Shown: positions 1 through 8,881, counted from the stretch's first letter. The stretch: DNA of 64,000 nucleotides from Cellulomonas cellasea (GCF_006538745.1 NZ_BJLR01000013.1:186001-250000); one strand, 5' to 3'. Notes: generated by a model from the sequence alone, not told the origin. Numbers and translations: made by a program.

Positions 1-1
1 C

Positions 2-151
2 CCCGTGACCCCGGCGTACCCGTTCATCTCCTCGACGTTCCAGAAGGCCGTCTCGGACATCCTCTCCGGCGGCGACGTCCAGCAGATCCTCGACCAGGCC
101 GCGGCCGACATCGACAACGACATCCGGCAGAACGACGACTACGCCTTCTGA
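2..151 (+). CDS. ABC sugar-binding protein, C-terminal end (partial)
   Basis: Only the last 49 codons are inside the window, so the gene is cut at its 5' side. The peptide has the look of the C-terminal helices of an extracellular solute-binding protein of a CUT1 sugar ABC transporter (AVSDILSGGDVQQILDQAA, then an acidic tail DIDNDIRQNDDYAF). Sixty-four bases downstream begin two MalF/MalG-type permeases in the same direction, which is the standard gene order and the main reason for the call. By context it would deliver fructo-oligosaccharides or a related sugar to the permeases. Substrate and full length cannot be judged from the fragment. Confidence 0.7.
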   Translation, partial: PVTPAYPFISSTFQKAVSDILSGGDVQQILDQAAADIDNDIRQNDDYAF

Positions 152-215
152 CGCCGGCGCCCGGCGTGCCGGCACGTCCCGGCACGCCTGGGCACGGCCC
201 AGGGACAGGACTCCC

Positions 216-1181
216 ATGGTCACCCCCAGCTCCGTCGCGCCCGGCCGCGTCCTCGCGACCCGCCCGCGCCGCGGCCTGCTCCACCGCGGCGACCGCCGCG
301 CCACCTCCGGGCGGTCGCACGAGGCCCGGACCGCCTCGTGGATGGTCGGCCCCGCCGGCCTCCTGCTCACGACCTTCCTGGTCGTCCCCGTGGGCCTCGC
401 GTTCGCGCTGGCCTTCACCAACGCCCGCCTCATCTCCCCGCGCCCGGCCCGGTTCGTCGGTCTCGACAACTTCGTCAACCTGAGCCAGGACCCCGTCTTC
501 TGGGCGTCGCTGCGCAACACCCTCGTCTTCGCCCTGGTCGTCGTCCCGGTGCAGGCCGGGCTCGCCCTCGGGCTCGCGCTGCTGGTCAACGCGAAGGTCC
601 GCGGGACGACCTTCTTCCGGACCATCTACTTCGTGCCCGTCGTGACCTCGATGGTCGTGGTCTCGCTGCTGTGGCGGTTCCTCTACCAGGAGGACGGCCT
701 GCTCAACCGGCTGATCTCGATCGCGTCGTTCGGTCACTACACGCCGATCGACTGGCTCAACGACCCGCGCACCGCGCTCGGCGCGATCATCGTGATGTCG
801 GTCTGGCAGGCGGTCGGGTTCCACATGCTCATCTGGCTCTCGGGCCTGCAGACCATCCCCGCGGAGCTGTACGAGGCGGGCGCGCTGGACGGCGCGACGG
901 GCTGGGCGAGGTTCCGCTGGATCACCTGGCCGAGCCTCGTGGCGACCCGCACGTTCGTCCTCATCACCATCACGATCGCGGCGCTCAGCCTGTTCACGCA
1001 GATCAGCGTGATGACCCAGGGCGGCCCGCTCGACTCGACGACCACGGTCGTGTTCATGGCCGTGCGCACCGGCTACCAGCAGCTCGCGACCGGCTACGCG
1101 TCGGCGATCTCCCTGGTGTTCTTCGTCCTGGTGCTCGTCGTGGCCGCCGTCCAGCGCTACCTGACCCGGGAGAAGGTCTGA
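216..1181 (+). CDS. ABC sugar transporter permease, MalF/UgpA type
   Basis: A 321-residue integral membrane protein with about six hydrophobic segments, the first at about residues 42-65. The EAA loop that contacts the ATPase is visible near residues 220-240 (YEAGALDGATGWARFRWITWP). An AGGGACAGGA ribosome site precedes ATG 216. The N-terminal 40 residues are Arg-rich and cytoplasmic. One base separates its stop from the next permease, so the two are co-translated. It forms the inner-membrane channel of a CUT1 sugar importer with the solute-binding protein upstream. No ATPase gene is present here; actinobacterial CUT1 systems often share an MsiK-like ATPase encoded elsewhere (established knowledge, not visible here). 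Confidence 0.9.
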   Translation: MVTPSSVAPGRVLATRPRRGLLHRGDRRATSGRSHEARTASWMVGPAGLLLTTFLVVPVGLAFALAFTNARLISPRPARFVGLDNFVNLSQDPVFWASLRNTLVFALVVVPVQAGLALGLALLVNAKVRGTTFFRTIYFVPVVTSMVVVSLLWRFLYQEDGLLNRLISIASFGHYTPIDWLNDPRTALGAIIVMSVWQAVGFHMLIWLSGLQTIPAELYEAGALDGATGWARFRWITWPSLVATRTFVLITITIAALSLFTQISVMTQGGPLDSTTTVVFMAVRTGYQQLATGYASAISLVFFVLVLVVAAVQRYLTREKV

Positions 1182-1182
1182 G

Positions 1183-2151
1183 ATGACCGCCACCGTCCCC
1201 ACCGCGGGAGCCGTCCCCGCCGCGGGCGCCGTGCGCGCCGCCCGCGTCGTGCCCGTGCCCACCCGTGCCGGCAAGCGGGCCCGCTCGCGCCGCGCGACCG
1301 TCGGCGTGCTGGTCCTGCGCGTGCTGCTCGCGCTGGTGTTCGCCCTGCCGCTGCTGTTCCTGTTCGTGTCCTCGCTCAAGCCGGACCTGCGGATCTTCGC
1401 GGACCTGGGGAGCTGGCGGGCGTTCCTGCCCGTCGGGCCCCTGACGCTCGAGAACTACGCCGGGGTCTTCGAGCGGGTGCCGTTCGCGCGGTTCCTGCTG
1501 AACTCCGTCGGCATCGCCGCGGTGACCGTCGTGCTCGGGCTCGTCGTGAACTCGATGGCGGCGTTCGCCCTGTCGCGGCTGCGCTGGCGCGGCCAGCAGC
1601 TCGTGCTGACCGCCATCATCGCGACGCTGATCGTGCCGTTCGAGACGCTCGCCCTGCCGCTCGTCTGGTGGGTCAACAAGCTCCCGTGGCTCGAGCTCAA
1701 CGGGTTCTCCCTGGCCCTGACCAGCGGCTGGCTCGACACCTACCGCGTCCAGATCCTGCCGTTCGTCGCGAACGCGTTCTCGATCTACCTCTTCTACCAG
1801 TACTTCTCGAGCATCCCGAAGGACCTCGACGAGGCGGCCCGCATGGACGGCGCGGGGTGGTTCAGCATCTACCGCCGGGTGATCATGCCGCTGTCCGGGC
1901 CGGCGATCGCGACCGTCGCGATCCTCACGTTCCTGCCGGCGTGGAACTCCTACCTCTGGCCGCTCATGGTCGTGCAGACCGAGGACCTGCGGCCGGTCAT
2001 GGTCGGCATCCAGTACTTCTTCCAGCTCAACGTCTCGTGGGGCCAGATCATGGCGTACGCGTCGATGATCACCCTCCCGGTGCTGGCCCTGTTCCTGGCG
2101 TTCCAGCGGTCGTTCATCAGCTCGATCGCGTCCAGCGGCGTGAAGGGCTGA
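1183..2151 (+). CDS. ABC sugar transporter permease, MalG type
   Basis: A 322-residue membrane protein, the second permease half of the sugar importer. Hydrophobic segments begin near residue 45 after an Ala/Pro/Arg-rich cytoplasmic leader. The EAA motif reads DEAARMDGAGWFSIYRRVI. ATG 1183 follows the previous stop by one base and is followed four bases after its own stop by a GH32/68-like enzyme, so permeases and hydrolase look like one operon. Substrate specificity is inferred from the two downstream fructan-type hydrolases: fructose oligomers or sucrose are the likely cargo. Confidence 0.9.
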   Translation: MTATVPTAGAVPAAGAVRAARVVPVPTRAGKRARSRRATVGVLVLRVLLALVFALPLLFLFVSSLKPDLRIFADLGSWRAFLPVGPLTLENYAGVFERVPFARFLLNSVGIAAVTVVLGLVVNSMAAFALSRLRWRGQQLVLTAIIATLIVPFETLALPLVWWVNKLPWLELNGFSLALTSGWLDTYRVQILPFVANAFSIYLFYQYFSSIPKDLDEAARMDGAGWFSIYRRVIMPLSGPAIATVAILTFLPAWNSYLWPLMVVQTEDLRPVMVGIQYFFQLNVSWGQIMAYASMITLPVLALFLAFQRSFISSIASSGVKG

Positions 2152-2154
2152 GCG

Positions 2155-3147
2155 ATGCACCTCCTCCCTGACGCCTGGACCTGGGACATGTGGTTCGTCG
2201 ACGACGGACGGCAGTTCCACGCCTTCTACCTCAAGGCCTCCCGGGCCCTGATCGACCCCGACCGTCGCCACCTGCGGGCGAGCGTGGGGCACGCGGTCTC
2301 CGACGACCTGCACACCTGGACGGAGCTCGCCGACGCGTTCGTCCCGTCCGACGGGCCCGCGTTCGACGACCTGGCCATCTGGACCGGGTCGGTGCTGCGC
2401 GGCCCCGACGGCGACTGGCGCCTCTTCTACACCGGGTGCAGCCGCGCCCGGCCCGAGGTCCAGCGCATCTCCGTGGCGCGGTCCCGCGACCTGCTGACCT
2501 GGACCCGGGACGCCGGCGCCCCGGTCCTGGAGGCCGACCCCACCTGGTACGAGCGGCTCGGCGACTCGGCCTGGGACAACGAGACCTGGCGGGACCCCTG
2601 GGTGTTCCGGTCGGGCGACGAGTGGCACATGCTGCTCACCGCCCGGGCCCGCGACGGGGAGCCGCGCGGGCGCGGGGTCGTCGGGCACGCCGTGTCGACC
2701 GACCTCGACCGCTGGGACGTCCGGGCGCCGCTGAGCGCCCCGGACACCGGCTTCGGCCAGCTCGAGGTGCTCCAGCTCGCCGAGGTCGAGGGCCGGCTCG
2801 TGCTGCTGTTCAGCTGCCTGGGGGCGGAGCTGTCGGACGGGCGGCGGGCGACCGACGACCGCGGCGGGATCTGGAGCCTGCCGGTCGACTCGCCCACCGG
2901 GCCGTTCGACGTCGGGCGCGCCACCCGGCTGACCGACCACCGCTGGTACGCGGGGCGCCTCGTCGAGGACCGCGCCGGGCGGTGGAACCTCCTGGCGTTC
3001 CGCAACGAGGACGACGACGGCGCCTTCGTCGGCGGCATCGGGGACCCGGTGCCCGTCACCTGGGACGGCGAACGGCTCGTGCTCGCCGGGTACGACATCA
3101 GCTCCGGCATGGCGCCGCACGCGCGCCACCGGCTCACGGGGGAGTAG
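2155..3147 (+). CDS. Cytoplasmic GH32/GH68-like five-bladed propeller glycosidase
   Basis: A 330-residue protein without signal peptide. The fold signature of clan GH-J is seen: an Asp near the N terminus (TWDMWFVDDG, D11) in the nucleophile position, an RDP motif (WRDPWVF, D147), and an acidic residue at E204 (GQLEVLQL) where GH32 enzymes carry the EC motif. It therefore probably cleaves or transfers fructosyl units from imported oligosaccharides inside the cell. The N-terminal motif departs clearly from the canonical WMNDPNG, so a GH43/GH62-like activity is not excluded. It lies between the permeases and a secreted levanase, four bases after the permease stop. Pathway placement is inference from this order. 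Confidence 0.75.
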   Translation: MHLLPDAWTWDMWFVDDGRQFHAFYLKASRALIDPDRRHLRASVGHAVSDDLHTWTELADAFVPSDGPAFDDLAIWTGSVLRGPDGDWRLFYTGCSRARPEVQRISVARSRDLLTWTRDAGAPVLEADPTWYERLGDSAWDNETWRDPWVFRSGDEWHMLLTARARDGEPRGRGVVGHAVSTDLDRWDVRAPLSAPDTGFGQLEVLQLAEVEGRLVLLFSCLGAELSDGRRATDDRGGIWSLPVDSPTGPFDVGRATRLTDHRWYAGRLVEDRAGRWNLLAFRNEDDDGAFVGGIGDPVPVTWDGERLVLAGYDISSGMAPHARHRLTGE

Positions 3148-3151
3148 AACC

Positions 3152-5827
3152 ATGCACCGCAAGGACCAGCACACCGAGGCGGCTCCACGCCGTCGCACCG
3201 GACGACGGCTGCTCGCCGTCGCCTCCGCCGTCGCGTTCGCCGCGGCGCTGACCCCGGGAGCTCCGGCCGCCGCGTCGCGACCGGGACCGCCCGCGGCGTA
3301 CGACCAGGACCTGCGCCCGCAGTACCACTTCAGCGCGCAGGAGAACTGGCTCAACGACCCCAACGGGCTCGTCTACCACGAGGGCGTCTACCACCTGTTC
3401 TTCCAGCACAACCCGTTCGGGAACACGTGGGGCAACATGAGCTGGGGGCACGCGACGTCGCCCGACCTCGTGCACTGGACCGAGCAGCCGGTCGCGATCG
3501 GCCAGGGCTTCGACGAGCAGGGGCAGCCGATCGAGGACATCTTCTCGGGGTCGGTCGTCGTCGACCACGGCAACACCTCGGGCTTCGGCACCGCGGAGGA
3601 CCCGCCGCTCGTCGCGGTCTACACGAGCGCGTACACGCTGATGCACCCCACGCTGCCGGGCATCCAGGCCCAGTCCCTCGCGTACAGCACCGACGACGGG
3701 AAGACCTGGACCAAGCACGACGGGAACCCGGTGCTGGACATCGGCTCGCGCGACTTCCGCGACCCGAAGGTGTTCTGGCACGAGCCCACGCAGGAGTGGC
3801 GGATGGTCGTCGTCCGGGCCCCGGAGCACAAGGTCGCGATCTACGGGTCGACGAACCTCACGGAGTGGACGCACCTCAGCGACTTCGGCCCGGCCGGCGC
3901 CGTCGGGGGTGCGTGGGAGTGCCCCGACCTGTTCCCGCTCGCCGTGGACGGCGACCCGGGCAACGTGAAGTGGGTCATGGTCGTGAGCCTCAACCCCGGC
4001 GGCATCGCCGGCGGCTCGGGCACGCAGTACTTCGTCGGCGACTTCGACGGGACCACCTTCACGTCCGACGACCCGCCGACCTACACCCCGCCGGCGGGCA
4101 CGGTCCTCGAGGGCTTCGAGGGCGCGACGTACGGCGACTGGACCGCGACCGGCACCGCGTTCGGTGACGCCCCCAGCACGGGCGACCTGCCCGGGCAGGC
4201 CGGCGTCGCCGGGTTCGAGGGCGCGCAGCTCGCCAACAGCTTCCATGGCGGCGACGGCTCCCGGGGGACCCTCACGTCCCCGGAGGTCACGGTGACCGGC
4301 GACTACCTCAACTTCCTCGTCGGCGGCGGGACGCACCCGCGCGTCGAGGGGACCACGCTCGACCCGACGCTGCCGCCCGGCACGGTGCTCGCGGACTTCG
4401 AGGGCAGCACGTGGGGCGAGGGCTGGACGGCCACCGGCGACTTCGCCGGCGACGGCCCGCGCCCGGGGACGATCGGTGACCAGCAGGCCGTCAGCGGGTA
4501 CCAGGGCGAGCGGCTGGTCAACACGTTCACCGACCACGACGCGGCCACGGGCACCGTCACCTCACCGACGTTCACCATCGAGCAGGGCTTCATCAACCTG
4601 CTCGTCGGCGGCGGCTACCACCCGTACACCGGGGACGGCACCGACGCCACGGCCGTGAACCTCGTGGTCGACGGCGAGGTCGTGCAGAGCGCGACCGGGC
4701 AGGACAGCGAGGCCCTGAACTGGGTCGCGTGGGACGTGTCGGAGCTGGTCGGCAAGCAGGCGCAGATCCAGGTGGTCGACAACAACACGAGCGGGTGGGG
4801 GCACGTCCTGGTCGACCACGTCATGTTCTCGCCCGAGGCGTCGCACCCCGTGTCGGTCGAGACGTCGGTCAACCTGCTCGTCGGCGACGAGGTCGTGCGC
4901 ACCGCCACCGGCCCCAGCAGCGAGACGCTCGACTGGACCGGCTGGGACGTGCGCGACCTCGTCGGGCAGGACGTCCGGATCCAGCTCGTCGACAACAGCA
5001 CCGGCGGCTGGGGCCACGTCCTGGCCGACCAGTTCACGTTCGCCGACGAGCCGGCGCTCTCCGCGACCCAGCGGGCGCACTGGCTCGACCGCGGGCGGGA
5101 CTTCTACGCCGGCGTCACCTTCAACGGCCTGCCCGACGACCGCCGCGTCATGATCGGCTGGATGAGCAACTGGCAGTACGCCAACGCCGTCCCGACCGAC
5201 CCGTGGCGCAGCGCCATGTCGGTGCCGCGCGACCTGACCCTCGTCACGACCGACGGGCAGCCGCGCCTGCGGTCCACCCCGGTCCCCGAGCTCCGGTCCC
5301 TGCGGAACCGCGCGGTCCCGGTGAAGCGCACCACCCTGGAGCCCGGCGTCACGCCGGTCACGGAGCGGGCCTCGGGCGACCAGCTCGAGATCCAGGCGAC
5401 GTTCCGCCCGGGCGACGCGGAGCAGTTCGGCCTGCACGTGCGGGTCGGTGACGGGGAGCAGACCGTGATCGGCTACGACGTCGAGCGCAGCGAGCTGTAC
5501 GTCGACCGCACGCGCTCCGGCGCCGTCGGGTTCAGCCCGGCGTTCCCCAGCATCGAGCGCGCACCCCTCGAGCCCGACGCGTACGGGAACGTCACGCTCC
5601 GGGTGCTGGTCGACCGGTCCTCGGTCGAGGTGTTCGCAGGCGAGGGGCAGGTCGCGATCACCGACCTCGTGCTGCCCGCCCGCGGCAGCGACGGCGTCGA
5701 GCTGTTCTCGACCGGCGGGCGCGCACGCCTCACCGACATGAAGGTGTGGCACCTGGCCTCGAGCTGGACCGGCACGCACCCCACGCCGGCGCCCAGCGGC
5801 AGTGCGGCCCCGCCCGCGCAACCGTGA
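3152..5827 (+). CDS. Secreted GH32 levanase/exo-inulinase with duplicated inserted lectin-like domain
   Basis: An 891-residue exoenzyme. Residues 1-40 are a signal peptide (twin Arg, hydrophobic run, PAAA). The catalytic residues of GH32 are all present: WLNDPNG with nucleophile D69, FRDP with D204, and WECPD with acid/base E256. The propeller is interrupted at about residues 313-640 by a beta-sandwich-like insertion of the kind known from levanases, and here the insertion is itself duplicated, one copy nested in the other (see findings). The C-terminal beta-sandwich runs from about residue 690 and includes DRSSVEVFAGEG. It starts four bases after the upstream hydrolase and probably closes the operon, since a strong hairpin follows. 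It should release fructose or short fructans outside the cell for the ABC importer. Confidence 0.92.
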   Translation: MHRKDQHTEAAPRRRTGRRLLAVASAVAFAAALTPGAPAAASRPGPPAAYDQDLRPQYHFSAQENWLNDPNGLVYHEGVYHLFFQHNPFGNTWGNMSWGHATSPDLVHWTEQPVAIGQGFDEQGQPIEDIFSGSVVVDHGNTSGFGTAEDPPLVAVYTSAYTLMHPTLPGIQAQSLAYSTDDGKTWTKHDGNPVLDIGSRDFRDPKVFWHEPTQEWRMVVVRAPEHKVAIYGSTNLTEWTHLSDFGPAGAVGGAWECPDLFPLAVDGDPGNVKWVMVVSLNPGGIAGGSGTQYFVGDFDGTTFTSDDPPTYTPPAGTVLEGFEGATYGDWTATGTAFGDAPSTGDLPGQAGVAGFEGAQLANSFHGGDGSRGTLTSPEVTVTGDYLNFLVGGGTHPRVEGTTLDPTLPPGTVLADFEGSTWGEGWTATGDFAGDGPRPGTIGDQQAVSGYQGERLVNTFTDHDAATGTVTSPTFTIEQGFINLLVGGGYHPYTGDGTDATAVNLVVDGEVVQSATGQDSEALNWVAWDVSELVGKQAQIQVVDNNTSGWGHVLVDHVMFSPEASHPVSVETSVNLLVGDEVVRTATGPSSETLDWTGWDVRDLVGQDVRIQLVDNSTGGWGHVLADQFTFADEPALSATQRAHWLDRGRDFYAGVTFNGLPDDRRVMIGWMSNWQYANAVPTDPWRSAMSVPRDLTLVTTDGQPRLRSTPVPELRSLRNRAVPVKRTTLEPGVTPVTERASGDQLEIQATFRPGDAEQFGLHVRVGDGEQTVIGYDVERSELYVDRTRSGAVGFSPAFPSIERAPLEPDAYGNVTLRVLVDRSSVEVFAGEGQVAITDLVLPARGSDGVELFSTGGRARLTDMKVWHLASSWTGTHPTPAPSGSAAPPAQP

Positions 5828-5853
5828 CCTGACGGCGCGCGACGCACGCACGG

Positions 5854-5886
5854 CGGCGGCCCGGACCGAGCAGGTCCGGGCCGCCG
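5854..5886. terminator. Bidirectional terminator hairpin
   Basis: A perfect 14-bp stem (CGGCGGCCCGGACC with its complement) closes a 5-base loop, between the convergent levanase gene and the minus-strand membrane protein. There is no T-run, as is usual in high-GC actinobacteria. Confidence 0.8.
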
Positions 5887-5896
5887 TCGCGCCAGG

Positions 5897-6913
5897 TCAC
5901 AGAGCCAGCAGGACCGTCACCCCGACGACGAGGTCGATCACGATGCACGCCTCGGCGAACCAGCGCCAGGTGACCCGGTCCGCCCGGTGCAGGGCGACGT
6001 CCCACGCGACGTGCAGGAGCCACCCGGCGGCGACGACGGGCCCGGCGACCGCGACCGGTGCGGTGGCCGCGACGGCGGCGAGCCCGAGGTAGACGACGAA
6101 CCCGGCGACGTGCGCCGCGAGCAGCCGGTCGAGGTGGAGCTCGCGGCGCACCGCCCCGATCACCAGGTACTCCGCGCCGAGCACGGCGAGCATCCACGCA
6201 GGGGGGATGCCGGGGCGCAGCCACGAGTCGAAGGTCAGGCCGAGCGCGAGGAGCGTCGGCCAGCGGTGCGCGACGGCCTCGACCGCTCGCCACGCCGCCG
6301 TGCGCGCCGGGGCGTGCACGTGCCCGCCCGTGTACTCCGCCCGGCGCACGAGCATCACGGCCGCCATCGCGGGGAGCATCAGGAGGTGCCCGACGACGAG
6401 CGCGTCGGCCGCGGACACCAGCCCCGCCCAGTACGGGACGAGGCCGGCCGCGAACGGCAGGACCATCGCCGCCGACATCTCGCCGACGGCGCGGGCACCG
6501 TGCCCGCGGTGCACCATCCAGACGGCCATGCCGAGGGTCATGGTCGTCGCCATGACGAGCGCCGGGGCCTCCGGGCCGGCCGCGGCGAGGTCCCACCCGG
6601 CCGCGCCGGCGAGGGCCGTCGCGACGGGGGCGAGCAGGAGCATCCCGAGGAGCATGGCCACGGCCATGCCGCCGAGATGGCGGGCGAACGTCGCGGCCGG
6701 CCCGCGGGGAGGGCGTGGCGGGGTCGTCGCGGTGCGGTGCTGCGTGGGTGCGGGCCGCGTGGGTGCGTGCTGCGTGGGCGTGTGCTGGGCAGCCGCGTCG
6801 TGGGCGGGCGCGTGCTGGGTGGGTGCGGGCCGCGTGGGTGCGTGCGGGTCGGACGCGCCCTGGGCGGACGTGTGCGGGCTGGGTGCGGAGGTCGGTGCGT
6901 GTGTCGTGGTCAT
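5897..6913 (-). CDS. Multi-pass membrane protein of unknown function beside a two-component system
   Basis: A 338-residue protein starting at ATG 6913. Residues 1-70 are a low-complexity, Thr/Pro/His/Gln-rich cytoplasmic or exposed region with imperfect repeats of the type APTRPAPTQHAPA. About eight hydrophobic segments follow in two blocks: roughly 75-205, including WDLAAAGPEAPALVMATTMTLGM, and 230-338. The first block resembles short actinobacterial membrane proteins sometimes labelled FliP-like, but there is no flagellar context. The gene is divergent from the DesK-type kinase at 7023 across a 109-base spacer containing a perfect palindrome, so it may be a target of that system. Function is not known. 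Confidence 0.75.
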   Translation of the reverse strand: MTTTHAPTSAPSPHTSAQGASDPHAPTRPAPTQHAPAHDAAAQHTPTQHAPTRPAPTQHRTATTPPRPPRGPAATFARHLGGMAVAMLLGMLLLAPVATALAGAAGWDLAAAGPEAPALVMATTMTLGMAVWMVHRGHGARAVGEMSAAMVLPFAAGLVPYWAGLVSAADALVVGHLLMLPAMAAVMLVRRAEYTGGHVHAPARTAAWRAVEAVAHRWPTLLALGLTFDSWLRPGIPPAWMLAVLGAEYLVIGAVRRELHLDRLLAAHVAGFVVYLGLAAVAATAPVAVAGPVVAAGWLLHVAWDVALHRADRVTWRWFAEACIVIDLVVGVTVLLAL

Positions 6914-6959
6914 GGAGCCACGCTCGGCCCGGAGCGCGCCCGCGGGCCCCGGGCCCGGC

Positions 6960-6975
6960 GCACCGGATCCGGTGC
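6960..6975. promoter_or_regulatory. Perfect 16-bp palindrome in divergent promoter region
   Basis: GCACCGGATCCGGTGC is an uninterrupted palindrome centred 55 bases from the kinase start and 54 bases from the divergent membrane protein start. A second interrupted inverted repeat (GCGGACC, then GGTCCGC) follows directly. It is a plausible site for the LuxR-type regulator encoded at 8276, inferred from position and symmetry only. Confidence 0.45.
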
Positions 6976-7009
6976 GGACCGCACGGGTCCGCCGTGCGCC
7001 CCTCGCGCC

Positions 7010-7015
7010 TAGCAT
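7010..7015 (+). promoter_or_regulatory. -10 element TAGCAT for a leaderless kinase gene
   Basis: TAGCAT lies 7 bases before GTG 7023, and no Shine-Dalgarno sequence is present. This spacing puts the transcription start at or next to the start codon. Confidence 0.5.
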
Positions 7016-7022
7016 CACGCGT

Positions 7023-8279
7023 GTGAGCACCGTCGCCGCGTCGCCCTGGTCGGCCGCTCCGCGCGACCGCCGGCTGGGCCGCGCGCGGGCGCTCGTGCTC
7101 GTGTGGCTCGCGACCACGGTGTGCACGAGCCTCGTCATGCCCGGGATCGGCCTGCTCGAGGAGTCGCGGCCGCTGTGGGCCGGGCTCGGTGCGCTCGGGA
7201 TCGGGGCATTCACCGTGGCGTCGGCCGGTGCGGTGCACGGTGCCGTGACGCCGGGGACGACGGCCGGCACCCGCCGGGCCTGGACGCTCGCCCTCGCCGG
7301 GACGGCCGTGGCGTCGCTCGCGCTGGTCGCACCCGTCGCCGCCGGGCGGTGGGCGACGTGGGCGTGGGTCGGCGCGGGCGTCGTCGGCATCGCGCCGCTG
7401 CTCGTGACGTGGCGGTGGGTCGTCGTCGTGGCCTCGGTCTGCTCCGCGGCGAGCGTCGTGGTGGCCGGGCTCGTCGGCGGCTCGGCCGTGCAGGCGCTCG
7501 TCGTGACCGGCGGCATCGGCCTGTCCGTCGCGGCGGTCAACTGGGCGCCGGTGTGGATGTGGGCGCTCCTGCTCGACGCCGACGCCGGCCGCGACGCCCG
7601 CGCGCGCCTCGCCGCGGGGGAGGAGCGGCTGCGGTTCGCGCGCGACGTGCACGACGTGCTCGGGCACAGCCTCACCGTCATCGCGCTCAAGGCCGAGCTC
7701 GTCGCCCGCCTGCCCGCGGGCGACCCCGCCGTCCGGGACGAGGCCGGGCAGATCCAGCGGCTCGCCACGACGGCGCTCGCGGAGGTGCGCCAGGCCGTGC
7801 ACGCCTACCGCTCGGTGGACCTGCACGAGGAGGTCGCGGCCGTGCGTCAGGTGCTCGACTCGGCGGGCGTGCGGTGCACGGTCGTCGGGGAGGCCGCGGA
7901 CGTGCCGCCCGACGCGGCGGCCCGCCTCGCGCCCGTGCTGCGCGAGGCCGTGACCAACGTGCTGCGGCACAGCCGCGCGACGTGGTGCCGGGTCGAGGTC
8001 GGCGTCGAGGCCGGTGCCCCGGGCGGGGAGGACCACGCGACCGCCGTGCTGACCGTCCGCAACGACGGCGTCGACGCGCGGGGGGCCGACGCGCACAGCT
8101 CGGGGCTCGACGGCGTGGCGGCCCGGCTCGCGGACGCCGGCGGGCGGCTGCGCGTCGAGCGGCTCGGGGACGAGTTCCTCCTCCGGGCGAGCGTGCCGGT
8201 GCCGGTCGCTGCGCCGGTGCCCGACGGCGCGCCGCTGCCCGACGGTGCGTCCGCGACCGCGGAGGGCGCGGCCTCGTGA
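7023..8279 (+). CDS. Sensor histidine kinase, DesK/NarL-type (HisKA_3)
   Basis: A 418-residue kinase. The N-terminal half holds about five membrane segments (residues 25-180). A HisKA_3 dimerisation domain follows with phospho-acceptor H210 in RFARDVHDVLGHSLTVIALK, then an HATPase domain with the N box (EAVTNVLRHS) and a G box (GLDGVAARLADAGGRL). GTG 7023 was chosen because the preceding codons are outside any domain and a -10 element sits 7 bases upstream. The stop overlaps the response regulator start by 4 bases (GTGA). There is no large extracellular sensor domain, so the signal is probably membrane-borne. The divergent membrane protein is the obvious candidate partner or target. Confidence 0.9.
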   Translation: MSTVAASPWSAAPRDRRLGRARALVLVWLATTVCTSLVMPGIGLLEESRPLWAGLGALGIGAFTVASAGAVHGAVTPGTTAGTRRAWTLALAGTAVASLALVAPVAAGRWATWAWVGAGVVGIAPLLVTWRWVVVVASVCSAASVVVAGLVGGSAVQALVVTGGIGLSVAAVNWAPVWMWALLLDADAGRDARARLAAGEERLRFARDVHDVLGHSLTVIALKAELVARLPAGDPAVRDEAGQIQRLATTALAEVRQAVHAYRSVDLHEEVAAVRQVLDSAGVRCTVVGEAADVPPDAAARLAPVLREAVTNVLRHSRATWCRVEVGVEAGAPGGEDHATAVLTVRNDGVDARGADAHSSGLDGVAARLADAGGRLRVERLGDEFLLRASVPVPVAAPVPDGAPLPDGASATAEGAAS

Positions 8280-8881
8280 TCCGCGTCCTGATCGCCGACG
8301 ACGAGGAGCTGATCCGCTCCGCCGTCGCCGCGCTGCTCGCGCTCGAGCCCGACCTCGACGTCGTCGCGCAGGCCGCCGACGGCCCGGCCGCGGTCGCCGC
8401 CGCGCTCGCGCACCGTCCGGACGTCGCGCTCGTCGACCTCGAGATGCCGGGGCTCGACGGCGTGGGCGTCGCCGCGGAGATCACGCGCGCGCTGCCCGGG
8501 TGCCGCGTCGTCGTCCTCACCGGCCGCGGCCGACCGGCGCACCTGCGCCGCGCGCTCGAGTCGGGCGCGCGGGGGTTCGTCACCAAGGGCACGTCGGGCG
8601 CGACGCTCGCGGGAGTGCTGCGGACCGTCCACGCCGGCGAGCGGTACGTCGACCCGGGCCTGGCCGCCGACGCGCTCAGCGCCCCGCCGTGCCCGCTCAG
8701 CCCCCGCGAGCTCGAGGTGCTGCGCCTCGCCGCGTTCGACCTGCCCGCGTCGGTCATCGCCCAGCGGGCCCACCTGGCGCCAGGCACGGTGCGCAACTAC
8801 CTGCTCGCCGCCCAGACGAAGCTCGACGCGGCCACCCGCGCGGAGGCGGTCCGGACGGCCGAGCGGTTCGGCTGGCTCTAG
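8276..8881 (+). CDS. Response regulator, NarL/LuxR family
   Basis: A 201-residue two-domain regulator. The receiver domain has the acidic pocket (IADDEE), phospho-acceptor D54 (VALVDLEMPGLDG), Thr in VVLTGRG and Lys in FVTKGTSG. The C-terminal LuxR-type HTH runs from about residue 138 (LSPRELEVLRLAAFDLPASVIAQR, written in the family style). GTG 8276 overlaps the kinase stop by four bases, so the pair is translationally coupled. The tail overlaps by 3 bases the stop of the convergent ATPase gene. It probably binds the palindrome in the divergent spacer at about 6.96 kb (inference). Confidence 0.92.
   Translation: MIRVLIADDEELIRSAVAALLALEPDLDVVAQAADGPAAVAAALAHRPDVALVDLEMPGLDGVGVAAEITRALPGCRVVVLTGRGRPAHLRRALESGARGFVTKGTSGATLAGVLRTVHAGERYVDPGLAADALSAPPCPLSPRELEVLRLAAFDLPASVIAQRAHLAPGTVRNYLLAAQTKLDAATRAEAVRTAERFGWL

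Noticed and set aside
1054-3363. Long minus-strand open frame opposite the sugar permease and GH32-like genes
   Set aside because: Arg/Pro/Gly/Asp-rich composition without any motif. It is the antisense shadow of well-supported genes, as expected at this G+C content.
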